Shown: positions 45,339-55,622, counted from the stretch's first letter. The stretch: 64,000 nucleotides of DNA from Clostridium algidicarnis DSM 15099 (GCF_002934235.1 NZ_PTIS01000003.1:168624-232623); one strand, 5' to 3'. A program made the numbers and translations. The notes: generated by a model from the letters alone, not told the origin.

Positions 45339-46118
45339 ATGAAGGAAATTAAGAAGTATTTAGAATCAAGAATAGGTGATTATAGTTTTTACTTTGAGGA
45401 TTTAGATGGTGGGTATATATATGGATATAATGAAAACGTTCCTATGATATCTGCAGGGTGTATCAAACTCCCTATAGCCATGGCGATATTAAAAGAATCA
45501 GAAATAGGAAATATTAGTCTTAATGACAAACTTTCTGTTTCGATAGATGATAAAGTTTCGGGTAATGGTATAATCCATGAGTTTGAAGAAAAAGAATATA
45601 GTTTGATAGAACTTCTTATTGCTATGCTTATACAAAGTGATAATACGGCTACAAATAAGCTTGTGGATCTTGTAGGTATGAGTAAAATTAACAGTATCTT
45701 TAAAGAAATGGACTTAAAAAGCACTAAACTAAATAGAAGAGTTGAGAAAGAAAAGGATGTAGATAGTAGAATACAGAATATAACTAGTAGTTATGATTTA
45801 TGTCTTTGCTGGAAGCACCTATACAATTCTAGCTATCTAAATAAAGAAAATAGCAACTGGGTTATAAGAATTATGAAAAAGCAGCAAATGAAAAATAAGT
45901 TAGCTTTTTATATGGGAGAAGAAATTAAAGAAAATATAGCAAATAAGACTGGCGACTTAAGCGGAGTAGAAAATGATACATCATTTATACAAGTACCAAA
46001 AGGTAACTTTGCATTTACTATGATGTCAAAAGGTGTACCAAACGATGTATATGGAATTGTTACTTTAGCTAAGAGCGGTAAGATGATGTGGGATATGATA
46101 ATAAATAGTTGGAATTAA
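45339..46118 (+). CDS. Class A beta-lactamase-like protein lacking the nucleophile serine
   Basis: 259 residues from ATG at 45339 behind GGAGGT. The fold is that of class A beta-lactamase/serine hydrolases, with SDN in LIQSDNTATNKL and the KTG box in ANKTGDLSG. The SxxK position reads G40-C-I-K43 (context ISAGCIKLPIAM), so glycine replaces the catalytic serine; Ser38 is two residues too early. No signal peptide is seen, so it appears cytosolic. It is therefore probably not a penicillin-interacting enzyme. A changed nucleophile (Cys41) is conceivable but unproven. Confidence 0.85.
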   Translation: MKEIKKYLESRIGDYSFYFEDLDGGYIYGYNENVPMISAGCIKLPIAMAILKESEIGNISLNDKLSVSIDDKVSGNGIIHEFEEKEYSLIELLIAMLIQSDNTATNKLVDLVGMSKINSIFKEMDLKSTKLNRRVEKEKDVDSRIQNITSSYDLCLCWKHLYNSSYLNKENSNWVIRIMKKQQMKNKLAFYMGEEIKENIANKTGDLSGVENDTSFIQVPKGNFAFTMMSKGVPNDVYGIVTLAKSGKMMWDMIINSWN

Positions 46119-46140
46119 AGATAATACATATAAAACAAAA

Positions 46141-46184
46141 TAAAATAAGCACGGCCTATATAGGTAGTGCTTATTTTATTTTTA
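46141..46184. terminator. Terminator between the beta-lactamase-like and formate channel genes
   Basis: 12-bp perfect arms (46141-46152 and 46167-46178), 14-nt loop, T-run; lies between convergent genes. Confidence 0.88.
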
Positions 46185-46225
46185 TATTATGGTTTAAGAA
46201 CCTAGTAAATATTGAAAATTATAAT

Positions 46226-47053
46226 TTAGACTTTATTGGTACGTATAAAGGCTAAATAAAGAGCTGCCCCTACAAAAAGAGCTCCACCTACTATATTTCC
46301 TAAGGTTACAGGCACAAGGTTACTTATGATGTTTTTTAAATTTAAACTTTGTAATTGACTCTCGGAAATACCAAGAGTAGAAACAAATTCTGGATTTGTT
46401 TTTGCTAAAAGACCTATAGAAAAATAATACATATTAGCTACGCTATGTTCGAAACCAGATACTACAAATGCCATTATGGGGAAGAAGATAGCAAATATTT
46501 TACTTATAATATCTTTTCCTGCAAAAGACATCCAAACTGAAAGACAAACTAGTATATTGCAAAGTATTCCACTTAAAAAAGATTTTATAAAAGGCAGGCT
46601 TGACTTAGTATAAGCTACCTTAATACTATAAGCCCCAAGGGCTCCGTGATTTACATCTAAAGATCCGCTGTAAAATAGTAATAAGGATACAATTATTGCA
46701 CCGGCCATATTGGCGAAGTATACTATTACCCAATTCTTTATTAATTGCTTAAATGTTATCCTTTTGTGTAATAAAGGTACCATAAGTAAAACGTTTCCAG
46801 TAAAAAGATCTGTACCTGTAATTATTACTAAGATTAGTCCCACGGGGAATACTGCACCTGCAATTAGTTTAGAAATACTATAATTGGTTATGCTATGAGA
46901 AGCTGTTGCAGAAGCAAACCCACCCAAAGCTATAAACATTCCAGATAAGATACCTAAAATTAATGATTTAAGGGGAACGTAGTTAGCTTTTGCCTCGTAA
47001 ATTGTTATTACTTCACTGGCTATTTCTGTAGGGTTTAACATTCGTTTTTCCAT
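46226..47053 (-). CDS. Formate/nitrite transporter family channel
   Basis: 275 residues from ATG at 47053, which has AGGAGG upstream; an in-frame start at 47089 would add 12 residues. Six membrane helices. FNT motifs: GGFASATASHS, GTDLFTGNV and WVIVYFANMAGA, and SGFEHSVANMYYF. It is divergent from pflB, whose product makes formate, so a FocA-like formate export role is the likely one. Nitrite or hydrosulfide transport are alternatives within the family. Confidence 0.93.
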   Translation of the reverse strand: MEKRMLNPTEIASEVITIYEAKANYVPLKSLILGILSGMFIALGGFASATASHSITNYSISKLIAGAVFPVGLILVIITGTDLFTGNVLLMVPLLHKRITFKQLIKNWVIVYFANMAGAIIVSLLLFYSGSLDVNHGALGAYSIKVAYTKSSLPFIKSFLSGILCNILVCLSVWMSFAGKDIISKIFAIFFPIMAFVVSGFEHSVANMYYFSIGLLAKTNPEFVSTLGISESQLQSLNLKNIISNLVPVTLGNIVGGALFVGAALYLAFIRTNKV

Positions 47054-47374
47054 TATAAATCCTCCTAAGTTTTTGAGATTTACCTTCAAATGAAAGTTTG
47101 TGAAAAAAAGTTGTCATTTTATATATCTATATCAATATAGTGTTTGGCTAAATTCTATGTTTTCACCTAAAACTAAAGCAGTTAAATTAATAGGTCATAA
47201 AAATGATAATAAAACATAAAAACATAAACAGAGAGTAGAATAGAACTATTTAGCTAACGAACTGTATCAGTTTATAAATTTTGCTGTTATATTTTATAAT
47301 AATATTTTATCACTAAAAGCTAGTAAAGTCAATGCTTACAGCCAGTTTCGAATATTAAAAATATTATAAAAGCG

Positions 47375-47390
47375 TGTTAAGGTATTAACA
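47375..47390. promoter_or_regulatory. Candidate Rex operator overlapping the pflB promoter
   Basis: TGTTAA-GGTA-TTAACA is a perfect 6+6 inverted repeat matching the core of the Rex consensus TTGTTAANNNNTTAACAA (one outer mismatch). Its right half is the -35 element, so binding of the NADH-sensing repressor would block transcription. Confidence 0.7.
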
Positions 47391-47413
47391 AACATGAATA
47401 AAAGTATTATAAT
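47385..47413 (+). promoter_or_regulatory. Predicted sigma-A promoter of pflB
   Basis: TTAACA at 47385-47390 and TATAAT at 47408-47413 with a 17-bp spacer. A further inverted repeat AACTG-TAT-CAGTT lies at 47260-47272 in the 450-bp region shared with the divergent formate channel gene. Confidence 0.65.
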
Positions 47414-47506
47414 GAAATCATGGATAATAAAAGCAAAAAGGTGACACACATTAAAAAGATCCACATTAAAAGATTTATATAATAAAACTTAAAAGGGGTG
47501 TTTTCT

Positions 47507-49732
47507 ATGTTCAAACAATGGGAAGATTTCAAACTAGGTTCATGGACAGAAAGAATAGATGTTAGAGGATTTATTCAAAAAAATTACAAGTTATATGAAG
47601 GGGATAAGGAATTCTTAGAAGGTCCAACAGAAAGGACAAAGAAGGTTTGGGAAAAATCAAGTGAGTTAATAATTGAGGAAATTAAAAAAGGCGTTATTGA
47701 TGTTGCTACAGACAGAGTTTCAGGAATAGATAACTACGAGGCTGGATACATTGATAAGGATAATGAGGTCATTTTAGGACTTCAAACTGATGCACCTTTA
47801 AAGAGAATAGTGAATCCTTGGGGTGGATGGAGAATGGTTGAAACGTCTTTAGAATCTTATGGATATAAGTTGGATGAGGACATAGAAAAGTACTTCCCTA
47901 AATTTAGAAAGACACACAATGATGGAGTTTTCGATGCTTATACAGATGATATAAAGGTAGCAAGATCTACAGGACTTTTAACAGGACTTCCTGATGCTTA
48001 TGGTAGGGGAAGAATAATTGGCGATTACAGAAGAATAACTTTGTATGGTGTAGATTATTTGATAAGTGAAAAGAAAAAAGACCTTAAGGCTTTAAAGGGT
48101 GATATGTTAGATGAAGTTATAAGACATAGAGAAGAAGTTTCAGAGCAAATAAGGGCGCTACAGCTAATGAAATCTATGGCGTTAAAATATGGCATTGATA
48201 TATCAAATCCTGCAAAAGATGCTAAAGAAGCTGTTCAATTTTTATATTTCGGATATTTGTCAGCAGTAAAGGAAAGTAATGGTGCTGCTATGTCTCTTGG
48301 TAGAACAAGTACCTTCTTAGATATTTATATTGAAAGAGATCTAAAAAATGGAGTTATAACAGAAAAAGAAGCTCAAGAATTAATAGATCAATTTGTAATA
48401 AAATTAAGACTTGTAAGACATCTTAGAACACCTGAATATAATGACCTTTTTGCTGGAGATCCAACCTGGGTAACTGAATCAATAGGCGGAATAAGTAAAA
48501 ATGGTACACCACTTGTAACAAAGACTTCATATAGATTTTTACACACATTGGTTAACCTTGGAACAGCACCTGAACCTAATATGACTATATTATGGTCAGA
48601 AAAGTTGCCAGAAAGCTTTAAGAAGTTCTGTGCTGAGATGTCTATTTTAACAGATTCTATTCAATATGAAAATGATGATATTATGAGACCTATATATGGA
48701 GATGATTATGCTATTGCTTGCTGCGTTTCTGCTATGGAAATAGGAAAGCAAATGCAATTTTTTGGAGCGAGATGTAACTTAGCTAAGGCGTTATTATATG
48801 CTATAAATGGCGGAATTGACGAGAAAAAAGGAAGGCTTGTTGTACCTGGAATAGAAAAGATAGAAGATGGGATTTTAGAGTATGATAAAGTTAAAGAAAA
48901 TTATCTAAAGGTATTAGAGTATGTTGCAGGTTTATATGTAAATACAATGAATATAATTCACTATATGCATGATAAATATGCTTATGAAGCAGGCCAAATG
49001 GCCCTTCATGATACAGAAGTTGGGAGACTTATGGCTTTTGGTGTAGCAGGGCTATCTGTAGCTGCAGATTCTTTAAGTGCTATTAAGTATGCAAAGGTTA
49101 AGCCTATAAGAGAAAATGGAATAACAGTAGACTTTGAAATAGAAGGGGAGTTTCCTAAGTTTGGGAATGATGATGATAGGGTAGATGATATTGCAGTAGA
49201 ACTTGTAGAAAGATTCTCAAAAGAATTAAAATCTCATCCAACCTATAGAGGAGCAAAACACACACTTTCAGTATTAACTATTACATCAAATGTAGTTTAT
49301 GGTAAGAAGACTGGAGCTACACCAGATGGTAGAAACGCTGGAGTCCCATTTGCACCAGGAGCTAATCCAATGCATGGAAGAGATCTTGAAGGAGCGTTAG
49401 CTTCACTAAACTCTGTAGCTAAGATACCATATAACCCTTGCTGTGAAGATGGAGTTTCAAATACGTTCTCTATTATTCCAGAAGCTTTAGGAAAAGAAAA
49501 AGATACCCAAATTAATAATTTAGTATCTGTAATGGATGGCTATTTTAATCAAGGCGCTCATCACTTAAATGTTAACGTGCTTCAAAGAGAGATGCTTATA
49601 GATGCTATGGAACACCCAGAAAAGTATCCAACATTAACAATAAGAGTTTCAGGTTATGCAGTTAACTTTAATAGACTTTCAAAAGATCAACAAAAAGAAG
49701 TTATAAGTAGAACATTCCACGAAAAAATATAA
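47507..49732 (+). CDS. pflB: Formate C-acetyltransferase (pyruvate formate-lyase)
   Basis: 741 residues from ATG at 47507 behind AAAGGGGTG; the in-frame GTG at 47498 belongs to that site. The enzyme splits pyruvate with CoA to acetyl-CoA and formate. The tandem active-site cysteines are Cys405-Cys406 in [11 protein letters not shown], and the glycyl radical is at Gly716 in RVSGYAVNF. Length and both motifs are standard. The activase gene follows 91 bp downstream. A Rex-type operator overlaps the promoter, linking expression to NADH/NAD+. Confidence 0.97.
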   Translation: MFKQWEDFKLGSWTERIDVRGFIQKNYKLYEGDKEFLEGPTERTKKVWEKSSELIIEEIKKGVIDVATDRVSGIDNYEAGYIDKDNEVILGLQTDAPLKRIVNPWGGWRMVETSLESYGYKLDEDIEKYFPKFRKTHNDGVFDAYTDDIKVARSTGLLTGLPDAYGRGRIIGDYRRITLYGVDYLISEKKKDLKALKGDMLDEVIRHREEVSEQIRALQLMKSMALKYGIDISNPAKDAKEAVQFLYFGYLSAVKESNGAAMSLGRTSTFLDIYIERDLKNGVITEKEAQELIDQFVIKLRLVRHLRTPEYNDLFAGDPTWVTESIGGISKNGTPLVTKTSYRFLHTLVNLGTAPEPNMTILWSEKLPESFKKFCAEMSILTDSIQYENDDIMRPIYGDDYAIACCVSAMEIGKQMQFFGARCNLAKALLYAINGGIDEKKGRLVVPGIEKIEDGILEYDKVKENYLKVLEYVAGLYVNTMNIIHYMHDKYAYEAGQMALHDTEVGRLMAFGVAGLSVAADSLSAIKYAKVKPIRENGITVDFEIEGEFPKFGNDDDRVDDIAVELVERFSKELKSHPTYRGAKHTLSVLTITSNVVYGKKTGATPDGRNAGVPFAPGANPMHGRDLEGALASLNSVAKIPYNPCCEDGVSNTFSIIPEALGKEKDTQINNLVSVMDGYFNQGAHHLNVNVLQREMLIDAMEHPEKYPTLTIRVSGYAVNFNRLSKDQQKEVISRTFHEKI

Positions 49733-49823
49733 CATATCTTAGAAAAGGCTCTATAAGAGTCTTTTCTATATTTAAATAGTAGAAAGATTATATTTGATGT
49801 GCATTACAAAGGAAGTGGAAATT

Positions 49824-50540
49824 ATGAAAGGTAAAATACATTCTATTGAAACTATGGGGCTTGTAGATGGACCTGGAATTAGAGTTGTAGTGTTTTTCCA
49901 AGGTTGCTTACTTAGATGTGCTTATTGCCATAACCCTGATACCTGGAACTTTAAAGGTGGAGAAGAAATTGAAGCCTTAGACCTTATTAAGAAAATATCA
50001 AGGTATAAGTCTTATTTTTATAAGTCAGGGGGCGGGGTAACATTTTCTGGAGGTGAGCCACTTATGCAACCTAAGTTTTTACTGGAAGTTTTAAAATTGT
50101 GTAAGGAAAATGGAATTAAAACTGCATTAGATACTTCGGGATACGGGCTTTCAGACTATGATGAAATATTAAAATACACAGACTTGGTTTTGTTTGATAT
50201 AAAAAATGTATCTGAAGAAGGCTACTTAAATTTAACTGGTAAAGATGGAAAAGAATCTTGGAGATTCTTGCATGCAGTAGAAAAGTCTAACGCTAAGATT
50301 TGGATAAGACATGTGATAATTCCAGGAATTACAGATTCTATAGAACATATAACAGAGCTTTCTAAATTAATAAAGCAAATAAAGAATGTAGAAAAGGTAG
50401 AATTATTACCTTATCATACCTTAGGTCTAGATAAGTATAAGAGTATGGACATTAAGTATAAGTTAGAAGGCATTGAGCCTATGGATAAAGATAAATGTAA
50501 GGAATTAGAATTAAAACTAACAGCATTATTAAACTTATAA
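49824..50540 (+). CDS. pflA: Pyruvate formate-lyase activating enzyme
   Basis: 238 residues from ATG at 49824, which has GGAAGTGG upstream; a longer in-frame start at 49794 is less likely. Radical-SAM enzyme with the cluster motif CLLRCAYC in FFQGCLLRCAYCHNPDTW, the GGE motif FSGGEPLMQP, and LPYHTLGLDKY near the end. It puts the glycyl radical on PflB using AdoMet. Probably co-transcribed with pflB. Confidence 0.96.
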   Translation: MKGKIHSIETMGLVDGPGIRVVVFFQGCLLRCAYCHNPDTWNFKGGEEIEALDLIKKISRYKSYFYKSGGGVTFSGGEPLMQPKFLLEVLKLCKENGIKTALDTSGYGLSDYDEILKYTDLVLFDIKNVSEEGYLNLTGKDGKESWRFLHAVEKSNAKIWIRHVIIPGITDSIEHITELSKLIKQIKNVEKVELLPYHTLGLDKYKSMDIKYKLEGIEPMDKDKCKELELKLTALLNL

Positions 50541-50590
50541 AATTTATCTTAAGTCTGACTAATTAATTCCACAAAAGAATAAATAAAATA

Positions 50591-50624
50591 AAAAAATAGA
50601 CTAGCATACACTAGTCTATTTTTT
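50591..50624. terminator. Bidirectional terminator after pflA
   Basis: 14-bp perfect arms AAAAAATAGACTAG and complement (50591-50604, 50611-50624), flanked by A and T runs. Confidence 0.92.
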
Positions 50625-50639
50625 TATTTTATTTATAGT

Positions 50640-50993
50640 TTAAGACCAGTAACAATACCAAAGACCATCGCTAGGTATTGGTAAGTCTGTTTCTAGAATT
50701 ATATTGCCGTCTAAAGGCATTTTTCTATATTGCTTTCTTCTGCCACTTGGATAAATTAATTCTACCATTCTACCTTTTCTAAATAGCTCATTAGCCTTGT
50801 CATATTCAATAGGCTCAATCATTACCCAATTATCTTCAAGGCTTAGCTTTTCATAACCGGTATTTCTAACGCTTATATTTTTTTCATCACCAGTAACTCC
50901 AACTATACACCCTTTATCATTTATAGCTTTTAAAGTAGGTTTATCTCTTAAAATCTTTAACATATCGATAGTATCTAATTTTTTAGAATCCAT
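50640..50993 (-). CDS. Small soluble protein, unknown
   Basis: 117 residues, no membrane segment or signal. N-terminal helix (LDTIDMLKILRDKPTLKA) is followed by a predicted beta-rich region (GCIVGVTGDEKNISVRN, WVMIEPIEYDKANELFRKG, MVELIYPSGRRKQYRKM). No family was recognised. GGGGGC lies upstream of the ATG, supporting translation. It stands alone between pflA and a rubredoxin gene. Confidence 0.75.
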   Translation of the reverse strand: MDSKKLDTIDMLKILRDKPTLKAINDKGCIVGVTGDEKNISVRNTGYEKLSLEDNWVMIEPIEYDKANELFRKGRMVELIYPSGRRKQYRKMPLDGNIILETDLPIPSDGLWYCYWS

Positions 50994-51147
50994 ATAAAAT
51001 GCCCCCTTTAATTATATAATACTTAATCTTTGATGAATAAAACTTATGAAATAGTATAAATATCTCAAATGGTTATTTATAAATATATTAAACCATAATC
51101 AAATAAAAGACAAGCTTTCAAAAGTATCAATGAGCATTTTAGTAAAT

Positions 51148-51181
51148 AAAAAGTCTATACTCAAAAGTGTATAGACTTTTT
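51148..51181. terminator. Terminator of the first rubredoxin gene
   Basis: 13-bp arms AAAAAGTCTATAC and complement, 8-nt loop, A/T runs on both sides. Confidence 0.88.
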
Positions 51182-51187
51182 GCTTTT

Positions 51188-51349
51188 TTATTCAGTTACT
51201 TCAAATTGATCTTTGCCAACTCCACAAAGTGGGCACACCCATTCTTCAGGTACATTTTCAAAACTAGTTCCTGGTGCTACTCCGTTATCTTCATCTCCAA
51301 TTTCAGGATCGTAAACATAACCACATACTATACAAACATATTTTTGCAT
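51188..51349 (-). CDS. rub: Rubredoxin
   Basis: 53 residues from ATG at 51349 behind GAAGGAGG; an in-frame upstream ATG at 51394 is an extension without a site. The Fe(Cys)4 ligands are in [12 protein letters not shown] and [11 protein letters not shown]. It is a cytosolic one-electron carrier, often serving oxygen or superoxide reduction in anaerobes. A second rubredoxin lies at 59198. Confidence 0.97.
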   Translation of the reverse strand: MQKYVCIVCGYVYDPEIGDEDNGVAPGTSFENVPEEWVCPLCGVGKDQFEVTE

Positions 51350-51543
51350 GGTAAAATCCTCCTTCACATTTAAAATAAGTAATCTAATATTCATTACTAA
51401 TAAATATTAGATTACATTCATTATAAACAAAATATATATCCTTTACAAGTAATAGAATTAAGAATATACAATTTGTTTAAATAAAAGTTTATAGTATTAA
51501 ACAATAGTATAATTTCTTAAATTATTAAATAATTTATTGAAAA

Positions 51544-52167
51544 TTAAATGTTAATTTTAGACTCTAGCATATTAGAAAAGTACTGCTTTGGAATAAACCC
51601 TTTTTTTATTCCTTCTATAACTATAAGATAAGTAGCAGTAGTATCAAATCTTGCATCGTGATAATTGCCTGATCCACCAAAAAGCTTTTGGGTAAGCTCT
51701 TCAATTTTACTCTTGCTTATGTTTAAAAAGGCAATGACTTCTTCTAGCTTAGGATTTTTTATATCTCCTCTACTATTAGATAATCTACAAATATTTTTGT
51801 AGTAGCCCATAGTGCAAAAAGGTATTTTGGGATTGAATTCTTCCCCACAACCTTCAACTTCGTGCCTTAAAAATTTAATGTCAAAATTAACATTATGGCC
51901 TATTACTATATCTGAAGATAAAAAGTCATCCATGAAGCTCTCGTATTGATCTTCAAAATAAAGTCCACCACTTAATTCATAAAGAGACTCTAAGGAAAAA
52001 CCATGTATCTTTTCAGCAGAAGGCTCCATAGATTCTACTGTAAAAAAGATGTTTTTACCTATAGTTCTTTGAGGTTTCGCTGCAGTATCTACTAATATAT
52101 AACTCAATTGGCATATGCTGCCAGGTCTTAAATCTGTTGTTTCGGTATCAAAAAAAATTAATTTCAT
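51544..52167 (-). CDS. DnaQ-like 3'-5' exonuclease (DEDDh)
   Basis: 207 residues. ExoI motif FFDTETTD near the start, ExoII in IGHNVNFDIKFL and ExoIII in YHDARFDTTATY, giving the DEDDh metal and general-base set. It degrades DNA or RNA from the 3' end in two-metal fashion. No polymerase domain or partner is nearby, so repair or RNA turnover is possible. ATG with AGGAGG upstream. Confidence 0.92.
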   Translation of the reverse strand: MKLIFFDTETTDLRPGSICQLSYILVDTAAKPQRTIGKNIFFTVESMEPSAEKIHGFSLESLYELSGGLYFEDQYESFMDDFLSSDIVIGHNVNFDIKFLRHEVEGCGEEFNPKIPFCTMGYYKNICRLSNSRGDIKNPKLEEVIAFLNISKSKIEELTQKLFGGSGNYHDARFDTTATYLIVIEGIKKGFIPKQYFSNMLESKINI

Positions 52168-52324
52168 CTAGTAAACCTCCTGATAATAATACAACTATAA
52201 AAGTAATTATAACATAAACACTATTATTATTAAATAAGAAGAGGTTGTCCAGTTGAGTTAAATAAAAGATAACTTGAAAATTACATAATTATACTGTCGC
52301 TACAGGAGAATTATTTTTATTAAT

Positions 52325-53221
52325 TTAAATATGACTAAATATTAGATCAATCATTTCTAAAGATAATTCTAGAGTTTTATTATCTTTATCAATTTTAGGG
52401 TTTAGTTCAACAAAATCCATAGACTTAACATTCTTTGTGTCTAAAATAGACATTAAGATATATTTAACTTCAACTATGCTTAATCCATTAGATACAGGTG
52501 TACCAGTTCCAGGAACTAACTTTGAATCTAAAGCGTCAATGTCAAAACTTAGATGAATATTTTTACTGCCATTATTACTTAAAATTTCAATAAGTTCATT
52601 TATAACAGATTCTATACCATTCTTTTTTATATGTTCTGTAGACCAAACATTAAGACCAAGCTTTGATATAAGATCCCTTTCACCTTTATCTAAATCTCTT
52701 GCTCCTATTATATAAACATTTTTAGGATTAACCTTTCTACCTTTATAAAAGACATTTGTTAAATTCTCGTGTCCAATACCCATAGCAGCAGAAAGTGGCA
52801 TTCCATGAACATTGCCAGATGGAGAAGTTGTATCTGTGTTTATATCTCCATGAGCATCTACCCAAATAACACTTATATCATCTAAATATTTACTAGCTCC
52901 AGAAACGCTACCAAGCCCTAAGGAGTGATCTCCACCAACAATAAAAGGGAAAACACCTGAATTTAATGAATTGTATACTTCATTTGCTAAATCTTCATTT
53001 ACCTTCGTTACGGTGTCTAAATATTTCATAGTTTTATGTGCCACATATTTATGACTTTCATCCACTTTTGGAACAATAATGTTTCCTAAATCACAAAGTT
53101 CATGACCGTACTTCTTTGCAATATTATCGATACCGTTTTCTCTTAATATATCAGGACCAAATTCTACACCTTTATTATCACAACCGTAAAATATAGGTAC
53201 ACCAATTAAATTTATTTTCAT
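52325..53221 (-). CDS. rocF: Arginase-family ureohydrolase
   Basis: 298 residues. Binuclear Mn site motifs: GGDHSLGLGS, VDAHGDIN (DAHxD) and SFDIDALD (DxD). The SPSGNVHGMPLSAAMG segment is typical of arginase rather than agmatinase. It splits arginine to ornithine and urea. ATG with AAGGAGGTG upstream. The polyamine importer operon is divergent, so arginine/polyamine metabolism is clustered here. Confidence 0.93.
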   Translation of the reverse strand: MKINLIGVPIFYGCDNKGVEFGPDILRENGIDNIAKKYGHELCDLGNIIVPKVDESHKYVAHKTMKYLDTVTKVNEDLANEVYNSLNSGVFPFIVGGDHSLGLGSVSGASKYLDDISVIWVDAHGDINTDTTSPSGNVHGMPLSAAMGIGHENLTNVFYKGRKVNPKNVYIIGARDLDKGERDLISKLGLNVWSTEHIKKNGIESVINELIEILSNNGSKNIHLSFDIDALDSKLVPGTGTPVSNGLSIVEVKYILMSILDTKNVKSMDFVELNPKIDKDNKTLELSLEMIDLIFSHI

Positions 53222-53685
53222 AAGAAAGCACCTCCTTGAATAATTCTATAAATATATTCTATAATCAAATTTATAAAATTTTATTATAGAATATATTTAT
53301 TTTTACAAACAAAAACAATTATATAGGTATTTTAAAAAAAATAAAGTACTTTATTAAAATATGTATTATTAAAAATATTCTAAATAATTTGACTGGGTTA
53401 ATTTAAAGGTTTTACAAATGTAAAGAAAAATTTATATATTATAAGTGGTATATTTAAGTATTATTTTTAATATAGTTAGTAGCTTTTGTGATTTAATAGT
53501 ATTAATTAAAAAAAACAGTGAAATTTAAGGTAAAACTATTGTATAAGCTATGTAATTATGATATATTTTTATACGAAAATTATATTTTCGACTACTGTTT
53601 AATAATTATCTTCTTTGCCTGAAAAAGGTGGGGAAGTTTTCTTTTTTATAAAAAAACAAATGCAAGGTAAGGAGTTGAGAATAGG
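53222..53685 (+). promoter_or_regulatory. Divergent arginase/pot intergenic region with inverted repeats
   Basis: About 460 bp with no gene. Two inverted repeats stand out: TTTACA-AA-TGTAAA (53411-53424), whose left half could serve as a -35 with TATATT 18 bp on, and CGAAAAT-TAT-ATTTTCG (53574-53590). Both are candidate operators. No known riboswitch was recognised. Confidence 0.4.
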
Positions 53686-54771
53686 TTGGCGAGTAAAACA
53701 ATTGTTCAATTAGTAAATGCGTTTAAATCCTATGAAAAGAATGGAAAGCCAGTGGTTAAAGGAATATCTCTTGATGTAAAAGAAGGAGAGTTTTTAACTA
53801 TTTTAGGTCCTAGTGGCTGTGGAAAAACTACAACCTTAAGAATGATAGCGGGATTTGAAGAATTAACTAGTGGAAATATATATATTGATAAGGAAGAAGT
53901 TTCTTTAAAGGCACCTTATGAAAGAAATGTTAATACGGTATTTCAAAATTATGCGTTATTTCCTCATCTTAATGTTTATAATAATATTGCGTTTGGTCTT
54001 ACTATGAAAAAGGTAGCCAAGACAAAAATCAAAGAGAAAGTAACTGAAATGATTAAAATAGTTAGACTTGAGGGCTACGAGGATAGGATGCCATCACAGC
54101 TAAGTGGAGGCCAAAAACAAAGGGTAGCTATTGCTAGAGCTATTATAAACAGCCCTAAAGTACTACTTCTAGATGAACCCTTAGGAGCTTTAGATCTTAA
54201 ACTAAGAAAACAGATGCAATTAGAATTGAAACATCTTCAAAAAGAATTAGGTATTACATTTATATATGTTACTCATGATCAAGAAGAAGCTTTAACTATG
54301 TCTGATAGAATAGCTGTCATGAATGAAGGTAATTTAGAACAAATAGCTTCTCCAGAAGAAATATATGAAAAACCTAAAACTAAATTTGTAGCTGATTTTA
54401 TAGGAGAAACCAACTTAATAGAAGGAAAGGTTTCGTCTATTGAAAATGAAAAGGCTTTGCTAGAGATAGGACAAAATAAAAATATAAAAGTAGAGGACCT
54501 TGGATTTTCAATAGGAGAGTTTGTATGTATAGCAGTTAGGCCAGAAAGATTGAAGATTAAGAGCAAGCCTAATTTAGATGACCAGTGGTTAGAGGGTACA
54601 TTAAAGGAAAAGATATATATGGGATCTGTTTTGAAAACTGTGGTAGAACTTAATAATGGTAAAGACATAGTCATAAATGAATTTGCGGGAGAAAACTTTG
54701 ATTTTACAAATAAAAAGGAAAAAGTTTTCGTAACCTGGAAGACTAATAGTGCAGTGGTGGTAAGAGCCTAA
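53686..54771 (+). CDS. potA: Spermidine/putrescine ABC importer ATP-binding protein
   Basis: 361 residues, TTG start after AAGGAG. Walker A GPSGCGKTT, Q-loop FQNYALFPHL, signature LSGGQKQRVAIARA, Walker B VLLLDEPLGALD, H-loop THDQEEA. The C-terminal TOBE region (about 285-360) completes the PotA family form. It energises uptake through PotB and the PotC part of the fused next-but-one gene. The last base is shared with the potB start. Confidence 0.95.
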   Translation: MASKTIVQLVNAFKSYEKNGKPVVKGISLDVKEGEFLTILGPSGCGKTTTLRMIAGFEELTSGNIYIDKEEVSLKAPYERNVNTVFQNYALFPHLNVYNNIAFGLTMKKVAKTKIKEKVTEMIKIVRLEGYEDRMPSQLSGGQKQRVAIARAIINSPKVLLLDEPLGALDLKLRKQMQLELKHLQKELGITFIYVTHDQEEALTMSDRIAVMNEGNLEQIASPEEIYEKPKTKFVADFIGETNLIEGKVSSIENEKALLEIGQNKNIKVEDLGFSIGEFVCIAVRPERLKIKSKPNLDDQWLEGTLKEKIYMGSVLKTVVELNNGKDIVINEFAGENFDFTNKKEKVFVTWKTNSAVVVRA

Positions 54772-55622
54772 TGAAAAAAAAGAAAAGATCATATAGGCTT
54801 CTTTACCCCGTAGTAATTTGGATGACTTGTTTTTTCTTAATTCCTGTTGCACTTATGGTACTTGTAAGTTTTTTTACAAGAGGTGAGTTTGGCGAGGTTA
54901 TATATAGTTTTAATCTGGAAAGTTACATAAGATTCATGGACCCATTATATTTAAACATATTATTAAAATCGCTTATTATTGCTCTTTTTACCACGGTTAT
55001 TTGCTTAGTATTTGCTTATCCTTTTGCATTTTTTATAGGTAGATCTCCTAAAAAGTTTAGGGGTCCACTTATTATGCTAGTAATGCTACCTTTTTGGACT
55101 AATTCACTTATAAGAACTTATGCTTGGATAATACTTTTAAGAACAGAGGGCATAATTAATTCATACCTTATAAAATTAAACTTTATATCAGAACCTTTAA
55201 AATTACTTTATACTAATACATCGGTGCTCATTGGTATGGTATATATGATGTTTCCGTTTATGGTATTACCTATTTATTCTTCCGTAGAAAAGATCGACAA
55301 GTCCCTTATTGAAGCGGCATCAGATTTAGGAGCAAATCCATTTAAAAACTTTGCTCGGATAATATGGCCTCTTACTATGCCAGGGGTTATGGCAGGGGCA
55401 CTTTTGGTATTTGTACCTACCTTAGGATACTTTTTTATACCAGATCTTATGGGTGGTAGTAAGGTTATATTGATTAGTAACCTTATTAAGAATCAATATC
55501 TTATGGCAAGAGACTGGCCTTTTGGATCTGCTATTTCTGTTATACTGATCGTAGTTATACTTATTATAATAGGTGGATATTTTAAGATTACAAAATCTAA
55601 GTATAAGGATAAGGTGATGTAG
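54771..55622 (+). CDS. potB: Spermidine/putrescine ABC permease PotB
   Basis: 283 residues with six membrane helices. The ABC coupling loop is EAASDLGANPFKNFARIIWPLTMPG in family form (EAA motif), here split for description. The N terminus is basic. It overlaps potA by one base (TAATGA) and is followed after 2 bp by the potCD fusion, so the unit is tightly coupled. It forms the membrane channel with PotC. Confidence 0.95.
   Translation: MKKKKRSYRLLYPVVIWMTCFFLIPVALMVLVSFFTRGEFGEVIYSFNLESYIRFMDPLYLNILLKSLIIALFTTVICLVFAYPFAFFIGRSPKKFRGPLIMLVMLPFWTNSLIRTYAWIILLRTEGIINSYLIKLNFISEPLKLLYTNTSVLIGMVYMMFPFMVLPIYSSVEKIDKSLIEAASDLGANPFKNFARIIWPLTMPGVMAGALLVFVPTLGYFFIPDLMGGSKVILISNLIKNQYLMARDWPFGSAISVILIVVILIIIGGYFKITKSKYKDKVM

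Noticed and set aside
47498..47506. GTG start nine bases upstream for pflB
   Set aside because: The GTG is part of the AAAGGGGTG ribosome site for the ATG at 47507.
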